Assembly (NCBI RefSeq): GCF_012958305.1
Contig: NZ_JABBYO010000005.1
Span: forward strand, 372,001 to 436,000
From: Tautonia rosea
GTDB lineage: Bacteria; Planctomycetota; Planctomycetia; Isosphaerales; Isosphaeraceae
Reading direction: 5' to 3'
Length of the DNA: 64,000 nt
The notes below the pieces were generated by a model that saw nothing but the letters and a program-made list of their open reading frames with translations, was not told the origin of the DNA and did not search any database. The position numbers were made by a program, and so were the translations under genes. Positions 28,292 through 37,789 of this stretch are shown here, one piece after another. Every line of letters starts with the position of its first letter. Positions within the stretch are counted from its first letter, which is position 1.

Positions 28292-29215
28292 ATGCACATC
28301 ATCGATATCCTGGACCAGCACCAGACCACCTTTAGTTTCGAGTTCTTTCCTCCGAAAACCACCAAGGCCTCGGAAGAACTCTTTCAGACCATCAGTCAGC
28401 TCCAAGAGTTGCAACCCTCGTTTGTTTCGGTCACCTATGGGGCCGGTGGCACAACTCGGGATCGGACACATGAGCTGATCGTTCGCATCCAGAATGAGAC
28501 GAACCTGACCGCCGTGTCTCATCTCACCTCCGTCTGCCACACCCGAGACGAATTGAGGGCGATCCTCGACCGTTACGCTGTCTCTGGCATCGAAAACATT
28601 CTGGCCCTTCGCGGCGATCCTCCCCGCGATCAATCAGGCTATGATCGCTCGAACGACGCTTTCCAATATGCCGAGGAACTTGTTCGATTTATAGCCAGTC
28701 ACCCGAACCCGCCCAACCCTCGCGGATTCGGAATCGGGGTCGCTGGGTTTCCGGAAGGTCACCCTTGCACTCCGAATCGCCTTCACGAACTTGATTACTT
28801 GAAGCGAAAAGTCGACGGAGGCGCTCAGTACATCTGCACGCAACTCTTCTTCGACAATCGTGATTTTTTTGATTTTCGAGAACGTTGCGAGATGGCAGGC
28901 ATCAGCGTGCCAATCATCGCGGGAATCATGCCGATCACGTCCCGACAGGGAATGGTTCGGATGGCCGACCTGGCTCTCGGTGCGAGGTTTCCTGCTCGCT
29001 TAATCCGAGCAATCGAGCGATGTGCGCCCGATTACACAAATGAGCAAGTCTCCAAGGTCGGGATTCACTGGGCAACGGAACAGTGCCGCGACCTGCTCGA
29101 TGCTCACGTTCGAGGGATCCACTTTTACACACTGAACAAAAGCGACGCGACGCGACAGATCTACCAAAATCTTGGAGTGAAAGACTCGATTGCCCTCCGC
29201 AGTTCCGTGACCTGA
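28292..29215 (+). CDS. metF: Methylenetetrahydrofolate reductase
   Basis: This 307-residue enzyme reduces 5,10-methylene-THF to 5-methyl-THF with a flavin cofactor, giving the methyl group for methionine synthesis. The family signature is plain: FSFEFFPPKT at the N-terminus, FVSVTYGAGGTTRD, the ILALRGDPP loop, IGVAGFPEGHP and the QLFFDNRDFFDF segment. The frame is open further upstream to 28166, but ATG 28292 gives the normal length and N-terminus of MetF. The 3' end lies 28 bases from the convergent glycosyltransferase, inside a hairpin that covers both stop codons. It works in the same one-carbon pathway as folE in this window. Confidence 0.95.
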   Translation: MHIIDILDQHQTTFSFEFFPPKTTKASEELFQTISQLQELQPSFVSVTYGAGGTTRDRTHELIVRIQNETNLTAVSHLTSVCHTRDELRAILDRYAVSGIENILALRGDPPRDQSGYDRSNDAFQYAEELVRFIASHPNPPNPRGFGIGVAGFPEGHPCTPNRLHELDYLKRKVDGGAQYICTQLFFDNRDFFDFRERCEMAGISVPIIAGIMPITSRQGMVRMADLALGARFPARLIRAIERCAPDYTNEQVSKVGIHWATEQCRDLLDAHVRGIHFYTLNKSDATRQIYQNLGVKDSIALRSSVT

Positions 29216-29248
29216 TCAATTTCGACCCTCTCTGACTCCTTGATCAGG
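29211..29248. terminator. Hairpin covering two convergent stop codons
   Basis: Arms CCTGATCAA (29211-29219) and TTGATCAGG (29240-29248) are perfect 9-base inverted copies with a loop of 20. The left arm holds the metF stop and the right arm the stop of the glycosyltransferase. No T-run follows on either strand, so termination is only suggested. Confidence 0.45.
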
Positions 29249-32200
29249 CAACCCCCATTCTGCTCCTCTGCCTCAACGCCCCTTGAATGCCACTGCTTCG
29301 GATTGCCTCCAGCGAAATCCTTTCGTAAGCGAGAATCATCTCTTCGAACCGACGAGTTCGGGTCGTCGCTCCCTGCCCACGTCTCAGGTCCGTGGAGTCG
29401 AGGACCGACTCGATGCGAAGCCGCAAGGTTTCTGGGTGGGTCGCATCAAACAGCAGGATGGTTGGATCAGACCGCACGTACTCGTCAGTTCCGATCACGT
29501 CAGTCTGGACCAAGGGCTTTTGAAGATCGTGTTTGAGTGAATATATCTCTGGATTCAGGTCTCGTCTTGCCACGTTCACCAGGAGATCAGTTACCGCCAG
29601 CGCTTCACTCACGTCTCTCTCATCGTTCATGGAAACGAATCGAACGCGATGGTCCAACGTGCGAACTAGATCATTCCGATCGAGCCATTGACCCAGTTCG
29701 GGATCGCCAAGAACTTGAGCAACCACATCCCGACCTGAGTGAACCAGAATCGCGAATTGGTCGAGGAAGATGCCAATATCATCCTCAATGGCATTGTGCA
29801 GACAGCTCAACACCACGGTCGAGGAGGCTAGCCCCAGTCGATCTCGTACGCCTTGTGGCTCCGGATATCCTGAACAAGGTTGTCCAGACTCAAGCACAAC
29901 GTCAAAATTCCAAGTTGACTCGATGGGGGCGAACCAATTGCGCACCTGTTGAGCAGGGAACACCACACGAGAGGCTTCAGAAAAGGCGAGAATCGTTGCG
30001 CGTGCTGCATCTTCATCTCGCGAATGGAATGCATCTCGAAAATCGACCGCCTCACGAATACTCCAGATCGAGGGAATGCCTGCAAGACTCGCCGCGCGAA
30101 GGCTTGAGACGCAATTGAGCCCGACCACATGAATCAAATCGTACTCGCGACTCAAGAAACGGTCGGCGATGATCCGGACATGTTCCGCCATGTCTCCGCT
30201 GTCGTGACGCGGTAATGTTGAAACGGGTATGCCTGACTCCCGAAGGAGTGTCCCCATCGCTCCCTCGAATCGGCAGCTGACTTCCGGAACGATGTTCCCT
30301 CGCTCTCGGTACCCTTCAATGAGGTTCTTCACAAACCGCGAGGCACCACGTCCGTCGAGTCTCTCGAGATCCACAAGAACGCGAATCGGATGATCTCTCA
30401 TGGGTAATGGTGCTCCCGGAGAGCGTGTGCTGATTCCTGGACGATGATCATCCCGCATCAGTGCCGGATGATGATAAGGGTCGGCCCGATGTCCCCATCG
30501 TTCCAGATACCGCTCCTGTTCCTTGAGGTCCAACGCGAAACCTCGCGACGCTCCTTCAAAATGAAGAAGTTCTGCTCTCGGCGCAAATACGCATCGCAGC
30601 CCCATCTCCCCAAGCCTCAAGCATAGATCAACGTCGTTGAACCCAACAGCAAACCGGTTTTCATCGAATCCACCAACATCCAGATACGCCTTTCTTCTCA
30701 CAAGAAGGCACGCTGCCGTGACGGCGCTCACGTTTCGTACCACGCGGTCAAGACACTGCAAATCGAGATACCACCAGGGTAGCCCTTTGAAGAGGTGACC
30801 GGGACCGCCGTCGAACAGGTCCGTCACGATCCCCGCATGCTGAATTCGACCATCGGGATAGAGCAAACGTCCTCCCACTGCGCCGACTCCAGACATCTGG
30901 CCATATCCGACCAGTTGACTGAGCCATTCGGAACGCACGACTTCCGTGTCGTTATTAAGAAGCACAAGAAATTCAACGGAATCGTTTAACTGTTGAATCG
31001 CCTGATTATGAATGCGAGCATAACTGAACCCATGTTCGTCATTCTCGACTCGGATCACCCGACATCGCGGTTCAATATTCGCGAAGTATGCGAGTGTTTC
31101 GTCCTCCTGACTCCCGTTATCGATGACGACGATCTCGTAATCCCGATAGCTCGTCCGACTCAGGATGGAATGCACACACCTTTGGAGCAGGTCCACCCGG
31201 TCGCGAGTCGGGATCAAGATTGCAACCTTCGGGCCTCGATCGGGAAAATCCAGTTCAAAGGCTGGGAATCGTGATTGAGACGCCCATAAGGGTTGCGCGA
31301 CTCGAGCGTCGATTCTCCGACGTTCGATCGCCTTGGTGAGGGCCAGGGCAGATGCTCGAATGGTCTCAGTTGAGCAGGAGTCAACCGGATCGTCGTTCGC
31401 TCGATCGGCAGGAACGGAAACCAGAACCCGAGGCACCCTCATAATGTGGTCTGTTTGTTCCGCAATGCGAAGGACCAGATCATAGGGCCAGGCCCGTCCG
31501 AACTCTGGTCGTATTCCGCCGACCGTTTCAAACATCGATCGGCGAACTGCGAAGGTACGACCGATCGCGTGATACGCGAGCATCAGCTCAGGAGACCAGC
31601 AGGGCCTGAACCGTGGATCGAAGCGCTCGCCGTTCCGATCGATTCGGTCTTCATCCGCATAAATCAGGTCGGGAGGCTTTGGAGTCGCGGCAACGGCTCG
31701 AGCAAACTCCAGAAGCGCCTCCTCCGCCAGACGAGCATCATCGTTGAGAAAGACAATGTAATCCCCCGAGCATTGTTCCGAGGCCGCTCGGAGGGCTTCG
31801 AGTCCTTGTTGAGATTCCAGAATTCTGCTCGTTCGACCACCAGTGATCTTTTCGGTCGCCTCGGAGCCTCCAACCAGTAGGATATCCCGATCTGGATAGA
31901 TTTGGTGACGAAGCGAGGCAACCGTTTCTCGGGAGCGACGGAGATCAGCGTGATCCTGTGCGACAATGACTGAAAATCTGGGCCGAGTTTCAAGTTGGTG
32001 CAACAGGGCAAGCTGTTCTACTGTGTTTGTGGTGTGATTCCGAAGCCATTGGTCGTACGGGTCGCGCCGCGGAGGAATCCATCGGAGAAGATCATTGCGA
32101 TCGCGCATCAACGCGGGGCGTCCAGCCACTTCCCCTGGAGTACCCTCCCCCGTCGACAGGGGGGCTGATCCCTCCTGGTCAGTCATTACCGCAATCGATG

Positions 32201-32747
32201 AGTCGCCCGTGGTCAACTCGTCCGCAGCAGGAGTGCCAGGCAATCCAATTCGTTGTCGCAGTCTGTTCGACAACTTCCCAGTTAATCTTAGGCGCTTTTG
32301 AAATGCCCGAACCGCTCGTCCAATGCACCGTCTGCCCCTCATCACGGCATCTTGAATCGATGCTTTCCGAAGGGAGGCCAACTCGGCCTCGACCCTCTGC
32401 AAGTTCTCCGATGCTCCTTTGGCCATTTCAGCCAATTCGTTGATACGTTGATTGCGTGATTCTACTTCGGACTCGAGCCAGATCGCATACAACCGGCGCT
32501 CGATCAGACGGCCTCGGAGCATTCGAATGAGTCGATCACGTTCGACTTTGCGGGCTTCTGCGGTCACACCTCGAGAACGCAGTTCCACGAGTCGTGTTTC
32601 CAAAGCCTGGCTCAGCTGAGTTTCGATCTGATCGATCCCCAGTTCAGAAACGTTCTGTTCTCGATCAGGATGTTGTTCAAGACCCGGCAATCGCGGGACA
32701 TCGTTGGACATCGCGAGCCTAGTTCGTCGTTGCGCCTGTTCGAACAT
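29244..32747 (-). CDS. Multidomain glycosyltransferase (GT2 domains plus GT4-like domain)
   Basis: This protein of about 1167 residues begins with a coiled coil (residues 30-120). Next comes a first GT2 fold that is partly degenerate but retains DDARLAEE and YADEDRID. A second, complete GT2 domain has PKVAILIPTRDRVDLL, IVVIDNGSQEDET, LNNDTEV and GGRLLYPDGRIQHAG, as in O-antigen and rhamnan transferases. The last 350 residues resemble a GT-B enzyme (RVLVDLERLDGRGASRF, then YDLIHVVG and VVFPAQQV). It probably builds surface polysaccharide. ATG 32747 is chosen because GGAG lies 9 bases upstream. ATG 32711 is an alternative. The SGNH hydrolase gene is divergent. Confidence 0.87.
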   Translation of the reverse strand: MFEQAQRRTRLAMSNDVPRLPGLEQHPDREQNVSELGIDQIETQLSQALETRLVELRSRGVTAEARKVERDRLIRMLRGRLIERRLYAIWLESEVESRNQRINELAEMAKGASENLQRVEAELASLRKASIQDAVMRGRRCIGRAVRAFQKRLRLTGKLSNRLRQRIGLPGTPAADELTTGDSSIAVMTDQEGSAPLSTGEGTPGEVAGRPALMRDRNDLLRWIPPRRDPYDQWLRNHTTNTVEQLALLHQLETRPRFSVIVAQDHADLRRSRETVASLRHQIYPDRDILLVGGSEATEKITGGRTSRILESQQGLEALRAASEQCSGDYIVFLNDDARLAEEALLEFARAVAATPKPPDLIYADEDRIDRNGERFDPRFRPCWSPELMLAYHAIGRTFAVRRSMFETVGGIRPEFGRAWPYDLVLRIAEQTDHIMRVPRVLVSVPADRANDDPVDSCSTETIRASALALTKAIERRRIDARVAQPLWASQSRFPAFELDFPDRGPKVAILIPTRDRVDLLQRCVHSILSRTSYRDYEIVVIDNGSQEDETLAYFANIEPRCRVIRVENDEHGFSYARIHNQAIQQLNDSVEFLVLLNNDTEVVRSEWLSQLVGYGQMSGVGAVGGRLLYPDGRIQHAGIVTDLFDGGPGHLFKGLPWWYLDLQCLDRVVRNVSAVTAACLLVRRKAYLDVGGFDENRFAVGFNDVDLCLRLGEMGLRCVFAPRAELLHFEGASRGFALDLKEQERYLERWGHRADPYHHPALMRDDHRPGISTRSPGAPLPMRDHPIRVLVDLERLDGRGASRFVKNLIEGYRERGNIVPEVSCRFEGAMGTLLRESGIPVSTLPRHDSGDMAEHVRIIADRFLSREYDLIHVVGLNCVSSLRAASLAGIPSIWSIREAVDFRDAFHSRDEDAARATILAFSEASRVVFPAQQVRNWFAPIESTWNFDVVLESGQPCSGYPEPQGVRDRLGLASSTVVLSCLHNAIEDDIGIFLDQFAILVHSGRDVVAQVLGDPELGQWLDRNDLVRTLDHRVRFVSMNDERDVSEALAVTDLLVNVARRDLNPEIYSLKHDLQKPLVQTDVIGTDEYVRSDPTILLFDATHPETLRLRIESVLDSTDLRRGQGATTRTRRFEEMILAYERISLEAIRSSGIQGALRQRSRMGVA

Positions 32748-32893
32748 GACCGGCGACTCCGTTCGGAGGGTCGTGTCAGATGTTGGAAGCAAGCGATCCT
32801 CGGAGACCGCCAGGTCGATCCCTGCTGGCTTACCGAGAATAATGAACGCGGTCAATCCGAACCGACGCCCGAGAGCCGGGCCATCCTTCTTGT

Positions 32894-32897
32894 GGAG
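32894..32897 (+). promoter_or_regulatory. Ribosome binding site deciding a GTG start
   Basis: GGAG lies 7 bases before GTG 32905. The upstream in-frame ATG at 32842 has no such site, and the GTG start gives a compact signal peptide. Confidence 0.5.
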
Positions 32898-32904
32898 TCA
32901 CCTC

Positions 32905-34212
32905 GTGATCACCCCCGCTGCCGTCTTTGGTTTTCTTGGCTTACTGGCCCCTCTACCGTTCGGCTCTGGGATCTCTGACCAGGAAAGCTCGTCCTGCATC
33001 CCATCTGATGGAAACCGGGTCGTTGTCATTGGCGATAGCATCACACAGGCCGGAGATTACGTTGTCTATGTCGAGGCTTACCTCCTCACTCGATTTCCCG
33101 ATCGTCAAATTACGGTGATCAACCACGGCCTGAGCAGCGAAACGGCTGCGGGAACCAGTGAACCCGACCACCCATTTCCCCGCCCCTGGATTCACGATCG
33201 ATTCGACCGCGATGTGACGAAATGGAATCCCGATAGGGTCGTCGCCTGTTATGGGATGAATGATGGGATTTATCATCCGTTCGCACCCGAGCGATTCGAA
33301 GCGTATCAACGCGGTATTCTTCTGCTCATCGATCGGACTCGAACCGATACAACGGCACGCATCGACCTGCTCACCCCCCCACCCTACGACCCTTACCGCC
33401 GACAGGTGGGCGACCCGGACGCCAGGGAATTCGGCTATCGGTTTCCGGTCGTGAATTATGATGAGGTCCTGGCCCGTTATGCCGCCTGGCTGCGATCGTT
33501 GGCCGACGAGAATCAACTCGTTGGCGACGCGAACTCCGCACTGACCGAGCACGTTGAGGCACGTCGGGTCGATCGAGTGAGTTATTCCATCATGCCCGAC
33601 GGGATTCATCCCAACCCGACCGGGCACTGGCTGATAGCCCAGACCTTGCTCAAGGCCTGGAATGCCCCCGCAACAGTGGCAGAGGTCTTCCTCGACGCAA
33701 GCACTCTCAACACCTCATCAAATCAGATTCAACAGATTGAGCGCAGCGAGGGCATTGTCGCTTTCCACTGGAAATCCCCCTTGCCGATGCCCATTGATCC
33801 CCGTTGCGACCCGGAATCGATCCGTCTCGAACAGGTCGCCGATCTGCTCAATCGATATCGCCTAACCGTGACAGGTTTGGAGGAAGGCCGCTATCGGCTC
33901 CTTGCTGCCGAGTCGGGAACCGGCCAGCCGGCACCGATGACCGTCGTGACCGCTGCAGAGCTGGCCGAGGGGATCGACCTGACCACGCTTCCCGACTTTC
34001 CCACGGTCCTCGCTGCTCAAGAGGTACTTCAAGCACTTGCCTTTCATCGATCCGCTCAGGCTCGGGCCTGGAGAGAATCAATCAAGGACGGAGGTCCTCC
34101 GGACATCCCTCCTCCCGGCGAAGATGACGATCTCATGCAGCCGATCCGCGAACTATGCCAGCCGCGCGAACTGCTCATTCGAATTGAGCCGGTCGCCGAC
34201 CAGGCCCCGTGA
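32905..34212 (+). CDS. Exported SGNH/GDSL hydrolase
   Basis: About 435 residues. The signal peptide (MITPAAVFGFLGLL) is followed by the SGNH blocks: VVVIGDSITQAGDY with the nucleophile Ser in block I, YGMNDG with the oxyanion Asn in block III, and DGIHPNPTGH with the Asp and His of block V. Such enzymes are esterases that often deacetylate polysaccharides. A further C-terminal domain of about 160 residues follows, including a beta-rich part (YRLTVTGLEEGRYRLL) that may bind the substrate. I chose GTG 32905 by its ribosome site. The gene is convergent with the DUF6807 gene and divergent from the glycosyltransferase. Confidence 0.88.
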   Translation: MITPAAVFGFLGLLAPLPFGSGISDQESSSCIPSDGNRVVVIGDSITQAGDYVVYVEAYLLTRFPDRQITVINHGLSSETAAGTSEPDHPFPRPWIHDRFDRDVTKWNPDRVVACYGMNDGIYHPFAPERFEAYQRGILLLIDRTRTDTTARIDLLTPPPYDPYRRQVGDPDAREFGYRFPVVNYDEVLARYAAWLRSLADENQLVGDANSALTEHVEARRVDRVSYSIMPDGIHPNPTGHWLIAQTLLKAWNAPATVAEVFLDASTLNTSSNQIQQIERSEGIVAFHWKSPLPMPIDPRCDPESIRLEQVADLLNRYRLTVTGLEEGRYRLLAAESGTGQPAPMTVVTAAELAEGIDLTTLPDFPTVLAAQEVLQALAFHRSAQARAWRESIKDGGPPDIPPPGEDDDLMQPIRELCQPRELLIRIEPVADQAP

Positions 34213-34245
34213 ACCGGTCTCGTTCACCACGCTTGCTTTGCTCGA

Positions 34246-35517
34246 TCATTTCTCCACGACCCTGACCGTGACCGGGTCGTCGAAGTCGACATCAAGCGCC
34301 GAGGCCCGGTCGAGGGTCAGCTCCCCGGTTTGTAACCAGAGCCGGTAGCGAACCTCCAGCGGCCGATCCTCGGTCAGCTTGTATTCGAAATACGACCCAA
34401 AACGCCCGTAATCACGCTCACTGTACCGAGCCTCTTTCGGATTCTCGGGATGGTCGAGGTACGCGACCGTGTAGCGATCGCCATCGATCTTGAAGCTCAT
34501 CGCGTTCCAGGGAAGATTGACAGGACCCTCACCGGTTTTTGGTTCCCAATTTCGCGTTTCGCCAGGCTTCCCAGGACCATCGGGACGAAGGTAATACGTC
34601 TCGTCCTTCGAGACATCGGCCACATGATTGTCGGCTCGAAAGTGCACCCCGGCATGTTGTGGGTCACCGTCAAGCATGACAGGTCCCGCCTTGGTTTCGA
34701 CCCGGGCGGCGAAGTCGATGGAATATCCCTCTTCAGCTGCGAAGACCGTCACTTCCCGAGTTTCGATTGCGAAGATCTCTCCTTCCTGTCCATGCCACCC
34801 GACGCTGACACGATGGCGTCCCAGGACCGGGCCGGCCTCCTCAGAAAGGGTCTCCTGATGCGACTGGTAAGCCTTCCCTCGGGCATGCCAGACATCAGCT
34901 TGCTTGCCGTCACCGTAGCTCACCCGATTGAACCCGAAGAAAAGGCCTCGATGGTGAGTGAACAGGCCGCCTGGCCCCTTGCTGACCCGCCGACCATCGG
35001 GCGCGAACAGGTGGTGAAAGGGCTTGAAGGTCAGCTCTCGGGCCTCGGGGCTCGACTCGTCCAGGGTCGGTCGAACGTAACGCAGGATCGGTTCCTTCCC
35101 CCGAACGAGGAAATCACCCTCATCCGAACGCTCCCAGGAAAACGACGGAATGGTGCTCAGGTCGGCACCTGATTCCGACACATCAAAGCGGGCGATTTCT
35201 CCCTTCGCCAGTTCGGGCAGAAGAAAGTGAAGCTCTCGGACAACGCCCTCAGCGCTTCCAGCGTGAATGTTCGGGGTGCTCAGCAGCGACGGATTTGTCA
35301 ACTGTCCCAGCAAGGTCTGCCCGTCGATCGACTTCAGGATCACCACATCACCCTGGGCAAACGCTTCTGGAAGCGTCATCACAGCGGAGACTGGCGTCCG
35401 AATTCGGTCATATGCACCGGCGTCGACCTCGATTGCGATCGACTGCGCCTGACATGGTAAGGCTGAGAACAGCATCAACGTTAGGCAAAGTGAAGTCACG
35501 GTGATGAGGCGACGCAT
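34246..35517 (-). CDS. DUF6807 (PmoA-like) secreted protein
   Basis: This 423-residue protein has a signal peptide (residues 1-25, ending near CQAQS) and the fold of DUF6807, a beta-sandwich family common in planctomycetes and Verrucomicrobia. Visible marks are PFHHLFAPDGRRVSKGPGG, FTHHRGLFFGFNRV, VWHARGKA, and a C-terminal part with GVHFRADNHVA and RFGSYFEYKL. Clustered His residues suggest a metal or sugar site, but no reaction has been shown for the family as far as I know. The start is ATG 35517 with AGGAGA 8 bases upstream. It is divergent from the second Gfo/Idh/MocA gene, a pairing consistent with a joint role in sugar use. Confidence 0.8.
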   Translation of the reverse strand: MRRLITVTSLCLTLMLFSALPCQAQSIAIEVDAGAYDRIRTPVSAVMTLPEAFAQGDVVILKSIDGQTLLGQLTNPSLLSTPNIHAGSAEGVVRELHFLLPELAKGEIARFDVSESGADLSTIPSFSWERSDEGDFLVRGKEPILRYVRPTLDESSPEARELTFKPFHHLFAPDGRRVSKGPGGLFTHHRGLFFGFNRVSYGDGKQADVWHARGKAYQSHQETLSEEAGPVLGRHRVSVGWHGQEGEIFAIETREVTVFAAEEGYSIDFAARVETKAGPVMLDGDPQHAGVHFRADNHVADVSKDETYYLRPDGPGKPGETRNWEPKTGEGPVNLPWNAMSFKIDGDRYTVAYLDHPENPKEARYSERDYGRFGSYFEYKLTEDRPLEVRYRLWLQTGELTLDRASALDVDFDDPVTVRVVEK

Positions 35518-35694
35518 AGCGATGTTCTCCTGAATCCCGAAGCCGAAGAAACCGTCATCGTAGCCCATCACCGGGGCCGAGTCGCCCATCCGATCTGGAA
35601 AATCTTCTTTCAATCGCTAGGGGACATGGCATTCTGGGTATGCCTTGGGGCGAACAGGCCGCCCCGGCTTTCGACCACGGGGAGAGACCGCATC

Positions 35695-37134
35695 ATGGCT
35701 CGCACGACGCGTCGGACATTTCTTTCGGGCTCGGTGGCGGCCATCGGCGCCGGGTTCGCAATCGGGGGAACCAAGGCTTCCGGCCGAATTCTTGGTGCCA
35801 ACGACACCATCAACGTCGCCGTTGCCGGACTCAACGGTCGCGGCGGCTCGCACGTCGGTGAATTCGCCGGGCTGCCCGGCGTTCGACTCAGTCACCTGGT
35901 CGATCCCGATGTCCGGACGTTTGACAAGCGCGTCAAGCAAGCCGTTGAACGTGGCGGATCGACTCCGAAGACGGTTCAGGACATCCGCGAGGTGCTCGAC
36001 AACCCCGACGTCCACGCCGTCTCGATTGCGACCCCAAATCACTGGCACGCCTTGATGTCGATCTGGGCGTGTCAGGCGGGCAAGGATGTCTACGTCGAGA
36101 AACCGTGCAGCCACAATATCCACGAAGGTCGGATCGCCGTCGAGGCGGCTCGAAAATACGATCGGATCGTCCAGCACGGCACGCAGGGCCGTTCCAGTCG
36201 ATCCTGGGCTGAGCTCCTCGAAATCACCCGATCCGGCCGATACGGCAAGCTGCTCGTCTCTCGAGGTCTCTGTTACAAACCTCGCAACAGCATCGGCTTC
36301 AAGCCGGTTCAGACTCCGCCGTCAGAAGTCGATTTCTCACTCTGGCTCGGACCCGCGCAGGAAACCCCGTTCCACGAGAACCTCGTCCATTACAACTGGC
36401 ACTGGTTCTGGGACTTCGGCAACGGCGACATCGGCAACCAGGGGGTCCACCAGATGGACGTCGCCCGGTGGATGATTCCCGACGCCACCCATCCGACGAG
36501 TGTTGTCAGCCTGGGCGGACGATTTGGCTATGAAGATCAAGGGGAAACCGCCAACACCCAGGTTTCGGTCATGGACTTCGACGGCACGATGCTCATTTTC
36601 GAGGTTCGAGGGCTCCCAACTGACGACTACAAGGGCCAAAAAGTCGGCAACGTCCTGCACTACGAGGAGGGGGTCGTTGCTGGTGGTCGTTTCTATCCGA
36701 AAGGCCAGGGAGACGGTGAGCCGCTTCCCAGGGTTGATACCTCTCGAGGTCCCGGAGAAGGGCACTTCGCCAACTTCATCGAGGCCATCCGAAGCCGGAA
36801 GGTCGACGACCTGAACGCCGACATTCTGGAAGGCCATTACTCCAGCGCCGCCTGCCACCTGGCAAACGTCTCCTATCAACTTGGCGCTCCCGAATCGTTC
36901 AACTCGATCGACCAGGCCATCGGCTCCGACGAAGCCGTGCAAGAGACGGTCGAACGAATGGTGGAGCATCTCAAGGACGACAATGGCCTGGCGGTTGAAG
37001 GCATGCAATATCGCCTTGGCCGTCGGCTCCGCTTTAACCCCGAGACCGAGCGATTCCTTGACGACGATGCCGCCAACGCCCTGCTGACCCGGTCGTATCG
37101 GGCGCCGTTTGTGGTGCCGGAATCGCTTGCCTAA
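35695..37134 (+). CDS. Gfo/Idh/MocA family oxidoreductase with Tat signal
   Basis: This 479-residue enzyme has a clear twin-arginine leader (TTRRTFLSGSVAAIGAG). Its Rossmann loop is regular (VAGLNGRGGSH), the EKP motif is present in VYVEKPCSH, and HQMDVARW holds the active-site His-Asp. It should oxidise or reduce a sugar derivative with NAD(P). It resembles the copy at 1418 over its whole length. The start at 35695 is chosen from GGGAGAG upstream and from the leader; the frame is open to 35626. It is divergent from the DUF6807 gene with about 180 bases between. Confidence 0.93.
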   Translation: MARTTRRTFLSGSVAAIGAGFAIGGTKASGRILGANDTINVAVAGLNGRGGSHVGEFAGLPGVRLSHLVDPDVRTFDKRVKQAVERGGSTPKTVQDIREVLDNPDVHAVSIATPNHWHALMSIWACQAGKDVYVEKPCSHNIHEGRIAVEAARKYDRIVQHGTQGRSSRSWAELLEITRSGRYGKLLVSRGLCYKPRNSIGFKPVQTPPSEVDFSLWLGPAQETPFHENLVHYNWHWFWDFGNGDIGNQGVHQMDVARWMIPDATHPTSVVSLGGRFGYEDQGETANTQVSVMDFDGTMLIFEVRGLPTDDYKGQKVGNVLHYEEGVVAGGRFYPKGQGDGEPLPRVDTSRGPGEGHFANFIEAIRSRKVDDLNADILEGHYSSAACHLANVSYQLGAPESFNSIDQAIGSDEAVQETVERMVEHLKDDNGLAVEGMQYRLGRRLRFNPETERFLDDDAANALLTRSYRAPFVVPESLA

Positions 37135-37151
37135 CTCGCGAAGTATTCTCC

Positions 37152-37192
37152 GACTCCGAGCCCGCTCGGCATCTCCCGGAAGGCTCGGAGTC
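37152..37192. terminator. Hairpin between convergent genes
   Basis: Arms GACTCCGAGC (37152-37161) and GCTCGGAGTC (37183-37192) are perfect 10-base inverted copies with a loop of 21. It lies just after the oxidoreductase stop and before the PilZ stop, so it may terminate both. There is no T-run. Confidence 0.45.
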
Positions 37193-37195
37193 AAG

Positions 37196-37555
37196 TCAGT
37201 CGTCACTGTCCTGGATGCTTCCCAGCACGTTCCCGAAGCGAATTCCATGCGTGGCGGCTTCGTAGAGCTCGCTGGCGGAATCGAGGAATTCGATCCCGAA
37301 GGCCCCATTTCGATCGATCCGAACCACCCTGGCGGCGAGCCAGGGGGTTTGTTCGGGGTGATCCAGTCTCAGCCAAAGCGACTCACGTTTCGGAAGCTTG
37401 GCACCGGCCGAAACCAATGCTCCCGATCGGCTGATGTTGAGAATCCGACCGGGAGTCCTCCACCGAGCCCTCGGCTCCCAGACCTCGAGACTCATCAGGT
37501 GGTGCTCCAGGGTGGAGGCTCGCGAGAATCGGCGACGCTCGACAGCGTGAATCAC
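37196..37555 (-). CDS. PilZ domain protein
   Basis: This 119-residue protein is a lone PilZ domain, the receptor for cyclic di-GMP. The two binding motifs are seen: ERRRFSR (RxxxR) at the N-terminus and NISRSG ((D/N)xSxxG) in the middle, followed by beta-strands VSAGAKLP, LWLRLDHP and GAFGIEFL. It has no output domain, so it would act by contact with a partner protein. The start is GTG 37555 without a clear ribosome site. It is convergent with the Gfo/Idh/MocA gene. Confidence 0.82.
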   Translation of the reverse strand: MIHAVERRRFSRASTLEHHLMSLEVWEPRARWRTPGRILNISRSGALVSAGAKLPKRESLWLRLDHPEQTPWLAARVVRIDRNGAFGIEFLDSASELYEAATHGIRFGNVLGSIQDSDD

Positions 37556-37789
37556 TGGAGTTGCTCAGTTCGAAACCTTGGTTCGAGGATAACGACCCCG
37601 CACTCTACGACCAGCGAGGATGCCTCTCCTGAGACTTTAGAACGACGCGTCCTCCCTGTGAACTGGTTTCGTATCTCTCCGATTCCGATCGAGAATCGCT
37701 CAAGCCGCTGACGAATTCAGCGAAGAACATGAGAGGAGACCCCATCATCGACTCGTTGCGTCTCAGTGCTCGGAGAGGATTGCAGTCCC

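Noticed and set aside
36337-37308. Open frame of 323 codons on the minus strand
   Set aside because: It is antisense to the second Gfo/Idh/MocA gene and has no family signature.
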